Of a stretch of 52,167 bases of DNA, positions 6,926-16,217 are shown in pieces. Below the pieces are notes generated by a model that did not search any database, was not told the origin of the DNA, and saw only the letters and a program-made list of their open reading frames with translations. The position numbers were made by a program, and so were the translations under genes. Origin of the DNA: Shewanella surugensis (GTDB lineage Bacteria; Pseudomonadota; Gammaproteobacteria; Enterobacterales; Shewanellaceae); assembly GCF_023284005.1 (NCBI RefSeq), contig NZ_JAKIKS010000030.1, forward strand, positions 1 through 52,167, in the 5' to 3' direction. How positions within the stretch are numbered: the first letter of the stretch is position 1; each line of letters starts with the position of its first letter.

Positions 6926-8234
6926 AGAGCAGTTAGAGGACATTATCACTTGGTTATATGACATAGAACTTGCCTCCATTGACAATGAGCTACAGCGAGC
7001 AAGATATCTTTTACTCGATACCCTTGGCTGCTTTATTGCAGCGCAATCACACATTGAAATCAAATCTCTTATAAAAGAATATACAATTCTTGATTCAGGA
7101 AACATTCAATTACCAGGCATTGCTGAAGGTTTATCATTATCATCAGCCAGTACTTTGTTAACGATAGGAAGTTGCTGGAATGAGGCTTGTGAAGGTCTAT
7201 CCAGATCGCATGGACGCCCTGGCCTACACGCCATTCCACCTGCACTCACTATTGCGCTAGCTAATAACCTCACATTATCAAAATTACTCATGGCAATCAT
7301 TAGTGGCTATGAAATAGGCGCGAGAATGGGGGAAGTACTACGGATCAGAGAGGGAATGCATGTAGACGGAGGTTGGAGCAGCCTTGCTGCTGCGATGTCA
7401 GCAGCAAGGGCTTTAAGTGCGGATCAAGTATGCAGCTTAAATGCTATTACTATCGCAGCCAGCCAACTACCATTCAGCCTGATCACTCCGTTAGCAACAG
7501 CGAATACAGCTCGTAATACTTACAGCGCACATAGCGTCCAATTAGGACTATTTTCAGCCATTTGCGCAAACTCTGGGATCACGGCTCCAGTAAAAGCAAT
7601 TGAAGACTATTCTACGATAGCACTCAATCAAAATGAGACTAACATTACTATTACTAAACCAAATGAATTTATGATTAATCAAGGTTATATAAAATTTTTC
7701 CCCGCCGTTGTCCATTTACATTACGCCATAGAAGCTGCGCTTCAATACAAAAAAAAATACCCTTTGCATAGTCTTATCACAGCTTTGACCCTACTCACAT
7801 ATGAGGAAGCCATTCGTTACTGCTTTCATCGTCAACCGATAAATATGCAGCAGGCTCAATTCAGTTTATCTTATGCGGTGGCTCATACATTAGTGACAGG
7901 ATCGTTTAATATGTCATCTTATACAACAGCATCATTAAAAAATAATGAAACAAAACGGCTAGAAAGATTAATAAAAATAGAGAAAAAAAGTAATACTCAT
8001 CGATCAAATAAACGCGGAGCTCAATTAATTATTCATACTTCAGAACAAAGTCACTCCTGCACCATTAATCATATTCGTGGAGACGGCAACTCTCCACTCG
8101 ATATAGAACAATTAAAAGATAAATTTCTCTCTAATTGTGCTCAAGCAATACCCGACAACAAACATAATAAATTAATGGAGGGCATTTTGTACTCTCCCTT
8201 AACAACATTGATCAATGATATATTCTCCTCATAA
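6912..8234 (+). CDS. MmgE/PrpD-family protein
   Basis: A 440-residue member of the MmgE/PrpD family, which includes 2-methylcitrate dehydratase, cis-aconitate decarboxylase and iminodisuccinate epimerase: enzymes acting on di- and tricarboxylates without a metal-sulfur cluster. Family features seen: RYLLLDTLGCFIAAQ near the N-terminus, SHGRPGLHAIPPALTIALAN, SGYEIGARMGEVLRIREGMH around 140-160, and SVQLGLFSAICANSGITAP. I start at ATG 6912 (MLTLKEQLED), preceded by a GAGAA leader and overlapping the upstream stop; the longer frame to 6828 would cover 98 bases of that gene. Last gene of the operon. The C-terminal domain looks somewhat short and lysine-rich (~380-400). Exact reaction not deducible. 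Confidence 0.85.
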   Translation: MLTLKEQLEDIITWLYDIELASIDNELQRARYLLLDTLGCFIAAQSHIEIKSLIKEYTILDSGNIQLPGIAEGLSLSSASTLLTIGSCWNEACEGLSRSHGRPGLHAIPPALTIALANNLTLSKLLMAIISGYEIGARMGEVLRIREGMHVDGGWSSLAAAMSAARALSADQVCSLNAITIAASQLPFSLITPLATANTARNTYSAHSVQLGLFSAICANSGITAPVKAIEDYSTIALNQNETNITITKPNEFMINQGYIKFFPAVVHLHYAIEAALQYKKKYPLHSLITALTLLTYEEAIRYCFHRQPINMQQAQFSLSYAVAHTLVTGSFNMSSYTTASLKNNETKRLERLIKIEKKSNTHRSNKRGAQLIIHTSEQSHSCTINHIRGDGNSPLDIEQLKDKFLSNCAQAIPDNKHNKLMEGILYSPLTTLINDIFSS

Positions 8235-8388
8235 TTAATCCCAAACAACGATATTCAAGTAACTTAAAGATACATATACAGAGAATAAAGTCTGTCACTG
8301 CTCTTAACCATCCCCTCATAATAACCAGAGGCAGCAAGGATTCCGGAGTATAACAAGCCAAATTACCCCATTATTTAAAATTTATAAC

Positions 8389-9398
8389 ATGATCAATAAA
8401 GCCTTTATTCACAATCACCTGAATGAACTTTTTGGGCACAATATGCACGCTAAAAGAGTTCATTCGCTTGCCAATGCACTCACGGGCTGATTGAAAAAGG
8501 CTCATTGGCGATCCATGCCATTGGAGCTGGTTTAGCCCAAGCTTGTAAACTCAAGCGTAAATCTGCTATTAAACAAATTGACAGATTATTGAGTAATAAC
8601 AAGCTAAACGTATGGCAATTACTGGACTGCTGGGTTCCTTATATCGTCGGTGCACGAAAAGAGATTATCGTCTCACTTGACTGGACTGAATTCGATTCTG
8701 ACGACCATTCAACTATTGCTCTGAGCATGCAAACGACCCATGGACGGAACACGCCGCTACTATGGAAAATACATCGAAAACATACTTTAAAAGGTAATAG
8801 AAACAACTATGAAGATGAGTTACTCGTTAAGCTCAGAGAGCTGGTTGCAAAAGATGTTAGAGTGACTATTGTTACCGACAGAGGCTTTGGTGACACGGCA
8901 TTATTTAACTTCATTCAGCACGAGTTGAACTTTGATTTCATCATCCGTATCAAAGCGAATATTAAAGTCACCGATGCAGTAGGGGGAGCTGTTTCCAGTT
9001 AAAGACTGGCTATTACCCAGCGGAAGAATAAGCACCCTCAAAGATGTTCAAATAACAGGTAACCGGCAAGCGGTTGCACGAGTCATTTGCACTAAGAAAA
9101 AGGGCATAAAAACAGCCTGGTATCTTGCTTCGAATCGAAACGATATAACCAGTAGTAAGATATTGACTTTATATGGAGAACGCTGGGGAATCGACACCCA
9201 TTTAGGGATATAAAAGACTATCGTTTTGGCATGGGAATGAGTGCAACTTACACTCGCTCTCCTGTTCGTCGAGATAGGTTATTTCTGCTAAGTGCACTGG
9301 CAATAGGCTTATTGATGCTTTTAGGTAAAGCGGGTGAGGATGCGGACTTAGAGAAAACGATAAAAGCGAATACCATGCAGCATTTGAACGCAGCTTAA
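8389..9398 (+). pseudogene. IS4-family transposase, multiple frameshifts
   Basis: Starts MINKAFIHNHLNELFGHNMH, continues in a second frame from ~8487 as IEKGSLAIHAIGAGLAQA and IIVSLDWTEFDSDDHSTIA with the first catalytic Asp, then VTIVTDRGFGDTALF with the second. A further break at ~8990 shifts to ELFPVKDWLLPSGR, running to LYGERWGIDTH; another at ~9211 gives FRDIKDYRFGMGMSATYTRS, the family's Y-(2)-R-(3)-E type C-terminal region, ending NTMQHLNAA. All parts of the DDE enzyme are present but in four frames, so it is inactive. Confidence 0.85.
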
Positions 9399-9474
9399 GG
9401 TATAAAGTGTTGCGTTTCATGTGGCGAAGGGGGCCCTTCAACGTAAAATTCAAACAAAGTTCAACAGCCCCTAG
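8389..9474 (+). mobile_element. IS4-family element, decayed; right end at 9474
   Basis: One transposase gene with at least three frame breaks, followed by a right terminus that reads, inward from 9474 on the minus strand, CTAGGGGCTGTTGAACTTTG. The same terminus is found on the two MITE copies at 21108 and 28504, linking them to this IS family. A matching left end is not visible between 8235 and 8389; the left side may be lost. The element lies between the HemB-like operon and a minus-strand secreted-protein gene. Confidence 0.75.
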
Positions 9475-9486
9475 TCATCAAGATTT

Positions 9487-10128
9487 TTATTCCTTGGTTG
9501 ATGTTGGTTGAAGTCCATAAGCACGGATCCCTTTTGCATTGAAATTCATATTAACAGAACTCGCTTCAGCGGTTCTAACGGTACTAACCGGAGACGTTTT
9601 TTCTGCTAAACTAAACGTACCATCATACTTGTCAATTCCCACTGTGAAAATATTTAGAACATTTAACTTTCCTGAAAAATATTCTCTCGCTAATTCTGTC
9701 GCCTTAAATCCTGCTTCATTTTCATTCACCCCATTAGCAGAAAATATTCCCCCAATTTGCCTCTGGCCATCTGCTCCTCCAGCAGCAGTTACAGCAATAG
9801 CAGAAGGGGCTAAAGAATCATTAATATTTATAGTACGATACGTTCCATCACATATTCTATCCTCTATTTTTGTCTGTGTCACACCTAAATCCCTTGCGAT
9901 ACGAATACACCCATTATGAACATTAAGCTTTGCGGCACGCTCAGACATTGCAGCCGATTGCGAACAACTTACAACGAAATAACGATACATATTAAGTGCG
10001 TTAGGAGTGCTATTAGCAGTTAAGCAAGCAATATATTCTGCTTCTGCTTCTGCTTCTGCGCGAGCGATTCCAAGGACTAAAAGAATGGCGGTAGCAAAAA
10101 TGGTTACTCTAACTATAATTTTACTCAT
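9487..10128 (-). CDS. Secreted protein of unknown function with AE-repeat
   Basis: A 213-residue protein with a typical signal peptide (MSKIIVRVTIFATAILLVLG) followed by the repeat AEAEAEAE, encoded by a short tandem repeat near 10038-10058, around the likely cleavage site. The mature part has four cysteines (ACLTAN, VVSCSQ, NGCIRIARDLG, DRICDG) and a conserved-looking stretch GVTQTKIEDRICDGTYR; the C-terminal half is Ala/Gly/Asn rich with repeated SVNMNFNAKG-like segments. No known family recognised. It is probably periplasmic or extracellular. The stop lies 13 bases from the IS4 right end, so the C-terminus may have been altered by that insertion. Monocistronic. Confidence 0.65.
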   Translation of the reverse strand: MSKIIVRVTIFATAILLVLGIARAEAEAEAEYIACLTANSTPNALNMYRYFVVSCSQSAAMSERAAKLNVHNGCIRIARDLGVTQTKIEDRICDGTYRTININDSLAPSAIAVTAAGGADGQRQIGGIFSANGVNENEAGFKATELAREYFSGKLNVLNIFTVGIDKYDGTFSLAEKTSPVSTVRTAEASSVNMNFNAKGIRAYGLQPTSTKE

Positions 10129-10337
10129 CGTACTTCTCCGGCATCAATTAACTAAGCATGATTATAGCAATCACTTTGTTAATTTACCCCGAAAAAATGT
10201 TACTAAATATGTTACTGGGTATGAAGTCCAAGCCCCTCCGCCAGCCGCCTATGGAGATAATGTCATTAATTTCTCTCGTATAGAGAAAGCGTTAGCGGCA
10301 TATCAATCCGTGCAGCTTTTCATTAATAATTATGAAA

Positions 10338-10378
10338 AGTGCGGGGTATCACCTTTATGGCAAGTGATACCCCGCACT
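10338..10378. repeat. Perfect 15-bp inverted repeat
   Basis: AGTGCGGGGTATCAC (10338-10352) is exactly complementary to GTGATACCCCGCACT (10364-10378), with an 11-base loop. The right arm adjoins AAAACTGGACACTC, which looks like the end of the IS3 fragment next door, so one arm is probably part of an IS3 terminus. No T-run follows on either strand, so it is not a standard terminator. Confidence 0.7.
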
Positions 10379-10394
10379 AAAACTGGACACTCAA

Positions 10395-10513
10395 TTAAGC
10401 GACTTTTTGCTGTTCATAATGCAGTGGGCTTTGATACCCAATTGCACTATGCCTTCTTGTTCGATTGTAATCAACTTCAATGTATTCGAAGACAGCATGA
10501 CGCACACGGCTAG
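10395..10513 (-). pseudogene. IS3-family orfB, C-terminal remnant
   Basis: The minus strand encodes RHAVFEYIEVDYNRTRRHSA then IGYQSPLHYEQQKVA and a stop, the characteristic last ~35 residues of IS3-group transposases (FxYIExxYNRxRRHSALGYxSP). Everything upstream is replaced by the ISAs1 remnant. A terminal-repeat-like TGTCCAGTTTTAGTGCGGGG follows the stop. Confidence 0.85.
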
Positions 10514-11110
10514 CGCATTTTAACCCCTGATTCTAGCAGGGTTGAACGATACTCATCGTCTAGTCCTGCCGTCTTCTTTTTGCGGGTCATACTCGCTGAT
10601 TTACTTGTGTCTTTTTTAAATAGCGCTAGCGCTATTTTTCTCATGATATTAAAGGCCAATGCACCATTACCAGTCCTTATTCGAGACTCATCTTCTCTAA
10701 ACATCATATCTAGCATCCACAACTTGCCAATGACTACGCACTGCTCGAGCTCCCTGTGCTGCATCCTTTTGTCACAAATGAACGACGCGCAGTTTTACCA
10801 TCAATAGCAATAACATCACAACCTGTCTTTTCAATCAAAGATGATATCCACGATTGAAAAGTCGCTTCTATTTCATCGGCTTTCAAGCGACAAATAACAC
10901 GGGCTATCGTATCGTGCCGAGGAATACCCACTTCAAAAGGCCTGTATTTACGCAGCCAATCAAGTTTCAGGTGTCCGAAGTCTTCAGTATCCCCAGCCTT
11001 CAGCGCCAGAAATAACCGCACTAATAGCCAACAAAATGATATCGAGTAGATTATGCTTTTTACAGCGTTCAATACGAGGGTCTTTAATTGAATCAAAGTG
11101 CTGTAAAAAA
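10510..11110 (-). pseudogene. ISAs1-family transposase with internal deletion and frameshift
   Basis: On the minus strand a frame opens with QHFDSIKDPRIERCKKHNLL (about 11105), shifts near 11000, and continues EDFGHLKLDWLRKYRPFEVG and VIAIDGKTARRSF, the N-terminal half of ISAs1 transposases with the first catalytic Asp. At ~10750 the sequence jumps to WMLDMMFREDESRIRTGNGA and IMRKIALALFKKD, the extreme C-terminal part. The middle of the protein is deleted. Confidence 0.85.
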
Positions 11111-11119
11111 GTTGTTATG

Positions 11120-12160
11120 ATTAATATCACTCAGAAACTAGTATATTGAGATCTGATCTCATATAACTAAAAAAGTTCAATTTATAATGATCTTGCCTTG
11201 ACGCTTTGTAGCTTTTCCTCTTCGCTTTCCAATACCAGTGTGAATGCAAAAATAACCATCGATGGCAGGGTGAGGTTTCATTGTATGAAACTCTTCGAAC
11301 GAGAGATAAGGATATCTAACTGGCACTTAAACATGGAAGTTCTTGTTTTCGTCTGAACCTATAGGGATATATTCACGGCGAGTTATTTTTACATTGACAC
11401 AAAAGCCCACCGCAGGTGATAAATACAACTAAGGTTATGTCATCCAAGTACACTTACAGATAACAATATCCCCCATTGGAGCAGCGTCTAAAATTCGACA
11501 AAAAATATCGTGATTGAAACATGGCGGCTTCTTAACATCCATGTTATTACCGCATTTGTGAATCCATTCACATCAGAGTCGAAATAGCCTTAGGTGAACC
11601 AAGGTCGTTCATTGACGTCCCTGCTACTACGGCATTCATAAATCCGTTTATATCGATATCGAACTGGCTTTTGGATAAGGGTATTCTTAGGACAAACAAT
11701 CCTCTTTGCCCCACTCTTTATTATAGAAAGGAGTCGGAACTCACAACCTTTCATCAAGAGAGTAACCCCACTGCTTGTGCTATTTCTCTTGATTTTAAAA
11801 TCAGTGTAAATACGATTTAGAGCTTTCAAAACAAGGATGTTTTGGCAGAGTTCACAGGGAAGTGCTTGCGACGTCTCTATAACGTATTTGCACAAAAGCC
11901 TGCGGCAGCAATTCATTAAAATACGCATATACTATTCAAACCAGATACCTTTAAACAAATGAAGTTATTGATAACCCCCAGTGTGAATGGGGATCCATGA
12001 CCTTAGCCTCACCGCAGGTGAAAAGAATATCCACTCACGATATTCCATTAAGCGAAGCTTAATATCCTAATCCCTCCGTGAGTAGGAATTCACGACGTTC
12101 TATTAAGCGCAGCTTAATATCATAAAATGTCTGCCTTCATTCTAAGACCCTATGCTCCCT
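11120..12160. other. Decayed region without a convincing gene
   Basis: About 1 kb in which all frames are short or have non-protein-like composition. Short inverted repeats recur: TCACC-GCA-GGTGA at about 12009-12021 and CACC-GCA-GGTG near 11409, GTGAAT-CC-ATTCAC near 11561, CGTGA...TCACG near 12078-12095. It appears to be the wreck of an older repeat- or gene-containing segment next to the ISAs1 remnant. Confidence 0.5.
12032..12121. repeat. Two-copy palindromic repeat
   Basis: A unit of ~34 bases occurs at 12032-12066 and 12088-12121: (A/T)TCACGA followed by a hairpin ATTAAGC-GAA-GCTTAAT (12047-12063) or ATTAAGC-GCA-GCTTAAT (12102-12118), then ATC. The hairpins have 7-bp perfect stems and lie 55 bases apart. 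On the plus strand they lie just past the end of the minus-strand gene at 12168, so they could act at the 3' end of its transcript. Confidence 0.65.
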
Positions 12161-12167
12161 TGTTTTC

Positions 12168-12908
12168 CTATGCGCCAGCTTCTATGTACCATTTGGATTC
12201 GATGACAATCTGATAACCTGCCAACTGCTCAATGTAAAGCTCAAGCGATACTCGGCTTTTCGCTGTTTGAAACGCCCCAGCCATATATTGACGATGACAA
12301 GCTTCATTTTGCCAAAAAGAAATCACTAAAAAGCGATTATGCTGTTTGATAAAGCGTGCCACTACCCCACCTAACATGCCCTCACACGCTTGCATGGCTG
12401 GATTCCAGACTCTTGTTTGATCGTTAAAAAACGTTTGCTCGGTGATTCCCGTCTCATCTGAAAAAAGCGTACAATCAGCGATGCGAATAAAACCAATATC
12501 ACTGGGTATAAGTCCCTTTAAACCGCCTAAGTATTTAACAGTAGAAGGTATCGTGTTAAGCGCTAGCTCAGGCTTTGACTCAAATTGCGGCTCAAACTGT
12601 AACTCAAGTTGTAAATAGTGCACATGGCAAGATTGATAGGTTTGTGCTTGGTTGTTGTTATCGACAATTTCGTCGTGCTTGCCCGCCATGAAGGCGTTAA
12701 TGGCATTAAAATCATCCCAGAAAGCCAATATCATCGCATGTTGGCTTTGGCTGTCTTTATCGCTATTTTCTTTTTTAGAGTCATGCCAACCGCCCAATTG
12801 ACCTTTAAAGCCTTCACTCCCCGCCGTCGCTTCCCATGCTACTTGAGCGTTTGAAAAAGCCGCTGCTTTACCTTTGATTGGCAACACGTCTATCCATTTT
12901 ATGATCAT
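12168..12908 (-). CDS. YdbC-like (DUF4937) protein with two ABM-type domains
   Basis: A 246-residue soluble protein with two halves that both resemble the dimeric alpha+beta barrel (antibiotic biosynthesis monooxygenase-like) fold. Half one begins MIIKWIDVLPIKGKAAAFSN and contains AMILAFWDDFNAINAFMAGK; half two begins around GFIRIADCTLFSD and contains RFLVISFWQNEACHRQYMAG. The repeated 'FW....' + 'FMAG/YMAG' pattern supports duplication, as in DUF4937 proteins. Function of this family is unclear; it may bind a small hydrophobic or oxidised metabolite. Start at 12908 has AGGGATGTAAA ahead of it. It follows the DUF952 remnant by 13 bases, so the two were one operon. Confidence 0.7.
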   Translation of the reverse strand: MIIKWIDVLPIKGKAAAFSNAQVAWEATAGSEGFKGQLGGWHDSKKENSDKDSQSQHAMILAFWDDFNAINAFMAGKHDEIVDNNNQAQTYQSCHVHYLQLELQFEPQFESKPELALNTIPSTVKYLGGLKGLIPSDIGFIRIADCTLFSDETGITEQTFFNDQTRVWNPAMQACEGMLGGVVARFIKQHNRFLVISFWQNEACHRQYMAGAFQTAKSRVSLELYIEQLAGYQIVIESKWYIEAGA

Positions 12909-12921
12909 TTTACATCCCTAT

Positions 12922-13165
12922 TTATTGAATAACGTAGTCACCGTGAAGATTGATCTTAAGCGGGCTTATCTTCACAATAGCTTCACTATTAAGGCCGCCA
13001 TACAAATGCGGATAGCATTCAGACTTTAAGCTTTGACTGTTGTTATTGTGCTTCATAAGCTAAATGGATAAAACCATCAGTGAGTAATGAGTCAGGTTCA
13101 TACACCTGACTCGTGTCGAGCACATTGAGGTCGGTTTGTATAATTAAGTGATAGAGTGATTTCAT
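12922..13165 (-). pseudogene. DUF952-family protein with internal deletion
   Basis: Starts MKSLYHLIIQTDLNVLDTSQ and continues VYEPDSLLTDGFIHLAYEAQ to a stop, matching the N-terminal part of DUF952 proteins (…GFIHCS…). In another frame further on, SECYPHLYGGLNSEAIVKIS is the family's C-terminal signature (FPHLYGPLN), ending HGDYVIQ at 12922. About 40 residues of the middle are missing and the two parts are out of frame. The gene is just upstream of the YdbC-like gene. Confidence 0.75.
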
Positions 13166-13218
13166 ATTTTATTCTTTGGTTTTCATGGATGGTCTATAGT
13201 AGCTTGTCTACTGACTCT

Positions 13219-13671
13219 CTATGCATTAGGATGAGAAACACTGTGCTCTGTCGGCTGCGGCGTAATCGTCATGACTTTTAAGCCTTTAGGGGACTCAAAT
13301 CGATGCCAAATACCTTGTGGCACCACCATCATTTGCCCGCTTAACAGTAAATGACGTTGCTCAATACCATCAAGTAGTAAAATTAAGCAGGTTTCCCCTT
13401 CTAGCACATGGACAAACTCATCCCCTTGTGGATGTCGCTCCCACTCGCTAAAGCCTGCATAGTGGGTCACATAAATGCCGCCATCTCGATACTCAGATAA
13501 TAATGCCGATGCGCCTTGCATCGCTTCATCAGTGGTTTCAGGGGTTCTGCCGTTAAAACAGCGTACATTTAAAAAGGCATTGGCGAGAATGATGGGGGCT
13601 GGATTTGGTGTAATCCCTTGTTTAAGTGCTTGTTTAACCCCTTGTTTGAGCTCTGACACATGTTTAGACAT
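13219..13671 (-). CDS. Cupin-domain protein
   Basis: About 150 residues with a single small-barrel cupin. Metal-site motifs are readable: the first as GFSEWERHPQGDEFVHVLEG, with HPQGDE-H replacing the common G(X)5HXH(X)3,4E form, and the second as GQMMVVPQGIWHRF, with the conserved P-G-x-x-H. I start at ATG 13671 (MSKHVSEL), 11 bases after GGAG; an upstream ATG at 13761 would add 30 residues of low-complexity sequence overlapping the GNAT gene. Stand-alone small cupins commonly bind Fe, Mn or Zn and act as sensors, isomerases or dioxygenases; nothing here tells which. Probably co-transcribed with the GNAT gene 82 bases upstream. Confidence 0.75.
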   Translation of the reverse strand: MSKHVSELKQGVKQALKQGITPNPAPIILANAFLNVRCFNGRTPETTDEAMQGASALLSEYRDGGIYVTHYAGFSEWERHPQGDEFVHVLEGETCLILLLDGIEQRHLLLSGQMMVVPQGIWHRFESPKGLKVMTITPQPTEHSVSHPNA

Positions 13672-13753
13672 TAAAGACGACTCCATTCGATTATTATTGA
13701 TTGTTATACTTATCTTATAGTTAACTTTATAGCTAAGTTGATAGTTCTCGCGC

Positions 13754-14197
13754 TTACCCATTTACCTCATCATAACGCTTCATCATAAAGAATCGACCTG
13801 GGCTGTTTGAAAATGCGGGCACGGTACCGACAATCTCAAAACCCATTTTTTGATAAAAAGTAGGCGCTTGAAACGATAAAGTGTCTAATTGAGCAACCAA
13901 GCAATCTCGCTGTTTGGCCTCACTTTCTGCCTGCATCATTAACTGAGCACCCAGCCCTGTGCCGCGATGCACTTCATCGACCCACACCACAGAGATGAGA
14001 AAGTGTTGATAAATCGTGACACCCGACACGCCGCCAATCAGTTTACCAACGTGATCACGGGCAACCACCGAAAGTGGCTTGGTTTTTTCATCGCCCATGT
14101 GATCGATATTATATTGTCGAACACCACTGACAAGCTCATCCAGAACGGCCTGATTTTCTTCATGGATAATTTCAATTGCTACGCTATCGACGTCCAT
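13754..14197 (-). CDS. GNAT-family N-acetyltransferase
   Basis: 147 residues with the GNAT fold: a beta strand with VVARDHVGKLIGGVSGVTIY, then ISVVWVDEVHRGTGLGAQLM with the acetyl-CoA pyrophosphate loop (R/Q-x-x-G-x-G/A), and the C-terminal QAPTFYQKMGFEIVGTVPAF with the usual FYxKxGF. It would transfer acetyl from acetyl-CoA to an amine of unknown identity. Start at 14197 is preceded by AAGGAAGC. Upstream lies a 350-base gap shared with the divergent phospholipase gene; downstream comes the cupin. Confidence 0.85.
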   Translation of the reverse strand: MDVDSVAIEIIHEENQAVLDELVSGVRQYNIDHMGDEKTKPLSVVARDHVGKLIGGVSGVTIYQHFLISVVWVDEVHRGTGLGAQLMMQAESEAKQRDCLVAQLDTLSFQAPTFYQKMGFEIVGTVPAFSNSPGRFFMMKRYDEVNG

Positions 14198-14549
14198 TTT
14201 TATTGCTTCCTTTTATTTGCCAATCTTTACTCTTGCGACTGTTGGCTCTTTTTGACAAGCCTGACAGATGTGCCAAGCTTGATTGTAATGCTTATGTTAA
14301 CACCGTTTATAGTTAAAAAACGACTAACACTATGTTATTAAATGATAATGTTATATGAACATTGATACATCAGCAAAAAATGAACAGCCTGAGCAACATC
14401 ACAATAGTTTCCAGCGATAGAAGTGAATCATCGATTGATACTATGAGTCCTCAGCCCTAGCCTTTCTAGACTCTGCGACTGTAGGCAACTATTCTTTGAC
14501 AAGCATGTTCAGATTATATCAATGCATAGCACAAGGAAACTTAAACAAT
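14198..14549. other. Divergent intergenic region
   Basis: No gene seen between the divergent GNAT and phospholipase-like genes. AT-rich; it must hold the promoters of both, but no clear -35/-10 pair or operator could be assigned by eye. A TTG-initiated extension of the phospholipase frame to 14496 is possible but less likely than ATG 14550. Confidence 0.5.
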
Positions 14550-16157
14550 ATGGACTCAAATAATCTATTCAATGGATTAGATACCTTTGATCATGTCGTT
14601 GTACTCATGCTCGAAAATCGCTCTTTCGATAACTTACTCGGTTATTTATATCAAGACGATGTACCTGAAGGAAAGCAGTTTGCAGGCTTACAATCCTCTA
14701 CATTTTCAAATCCAATCCCTAAGCGGGCCATTGATTACCAAACTGGAAAAGTTATTTCCCCCCACCCAGCCATTGACTATCATCAACCTTATCCTGATCC
14801 TGGAGAAGAATATCAGCACGTAAATACACAATTATTTAATCATGTTGATGCCGACAATATAGGGGAGGACGTTCTCAAAATGAAACCCCCTTATAATTTA
14901 CCTGATAATCCTGAAGCGAATATGCTGGGTTTTGTCAATGATTACATCAATACGTTGCAAGCACTCGACTGCACGTCATATGATAAGCCCAGCTTTGATG
15001 ACTACAGTGTCATCATGCAATGTTTTAAACCAGAACAAGTCCCTGTACTGGCCACTCTCGCCAAAGAATTTGCCGTATTCGACCATTGGCATTGCTCTGT
15101 ACCTAGCCAGACTTGGTGTAACCGCGCATTTTGGCATGCAGCCACTTCTGGTGGAAACGTCATTAACCCCATTGGTGAAGGATTTGGTCAAGATGCAGAA
15201 AGCACCAAAACCGATATCATCGACATGACGGATTGGGCTAAAACAGTATGGAGCCAAGATAACCTTTTTACACGTCTTCAAGCTCACGCTATTTCTTATC
15301 ATGTCTATGCATCAGGGCTCCCTATACCATTGACAGCGTGTATTAATGGCCCCGCCCATCTCGAATCAAGTATCGAACAGGCATTAGCTGATTTTATAGA
15401 ACAAAAACCCAGTCTCTATCGCTTTAAAAAAGATCTCACTGATGAAAATCTGCCTCAATACAGTTTTATTGAGCCCTAATTTTTTGGCCAACATAACGAT
15501 CAGCATCCTTGTGCCGTCAATGATAAAACCCGAACAGGAACCGTTTTATTAGGCGAGCACCTTATCTGGGATATCTATAGCAGCATCATTAACAGTGACA
15601 CCTATCGGGACAATACCTTGCTCATTATCACCCACGACGAACACGGTGGTTGCTTCGATCATATCTCTCCCCCAAGCGTTATCTCCCCCCATAATAAAGG
15701 ATCTCAACAATATCATTTTGACTTCGACCGACTCGGGATTAGAGTTCCTATGGTGATGATCTCAGCCCATATTCAAAAAAACACAATAATGAATAACACC
15801 TTTGATCATACTTCTTTTATCAAAACACTCTGTGAAAAATGGGACATGCCCAATCTCACTCAACGAGATGAAAATGCGCCTTCTTTTACTGATGTTTTTT
15901 CAGACACTAAAAGAACCGGGTTCCCCCCGATCCCAGAGCCCAACATCACATTAGAAGAAGATATCAGCTATCAACATGAAGCCATGACAGACTTGCAGTC
16001 ATCCATCGTTACTGCCATTTATCATGTCATTAAAGAACATGTCGAAGCGATTCCCCCATTAGCAGACATCAAAACCGTGGGTGATGGCATAGCCTTATTC
16101 AAACAAGGCATCACCTGCCTCAAAGAAGGGCGCTCAGATTTAAAAAAATGGCTGTGA
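14550..16157 (+). pseudogene. Phospholipase C / acid phosphatase-type phosphoesterase with an internal stop
   Basis: A 535-codon frame of the phosphoesterase family (PF04185: phospholipase C, AcpA) is interrupted by a single in-frame TAA at 15477-15479, codon 310, between YSFIEP and FFGQHNDQHP. The reading frame is otherwise continuous. Family signatures on both sides: VVVLMLENRSFDNLLGYL, HWHCSVPSQTWCNRAFWHAA, then DNTLLIITHDEHGGCFDHIS. The stop falls in a normally conserved block, and the second part lacks its own good start, so the enzyme should be inactive unless the codon is read through or is a sequencing error. No signal peptide is apparent at ATG 14550 (AAGGA 12 bases upstream). It would hydrolyse phosphodiester or phosphomonoester bonds of lipids. 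Confidence 0.85.
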
Positions 16158-16217
16158 TCAGCGACTTAAAGAAGAGGTGACATTCTTGTTAGTGATGCAC
16201 CTTCTTCTGCCGAGCTA

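Noticed and set aside
11590..11928. 112-codon minus-strand frame
   Set aside because: Composition is not protein-like (Cys/Arg clusters, no domain), no ribosome site, and it lies in a decayed repeat region.
12032..12121. CRISPR array
   Set aside because: Only two diverged palindromic units with a spacer-like gap and no cas genes; better explained as a palindromic repeat family.
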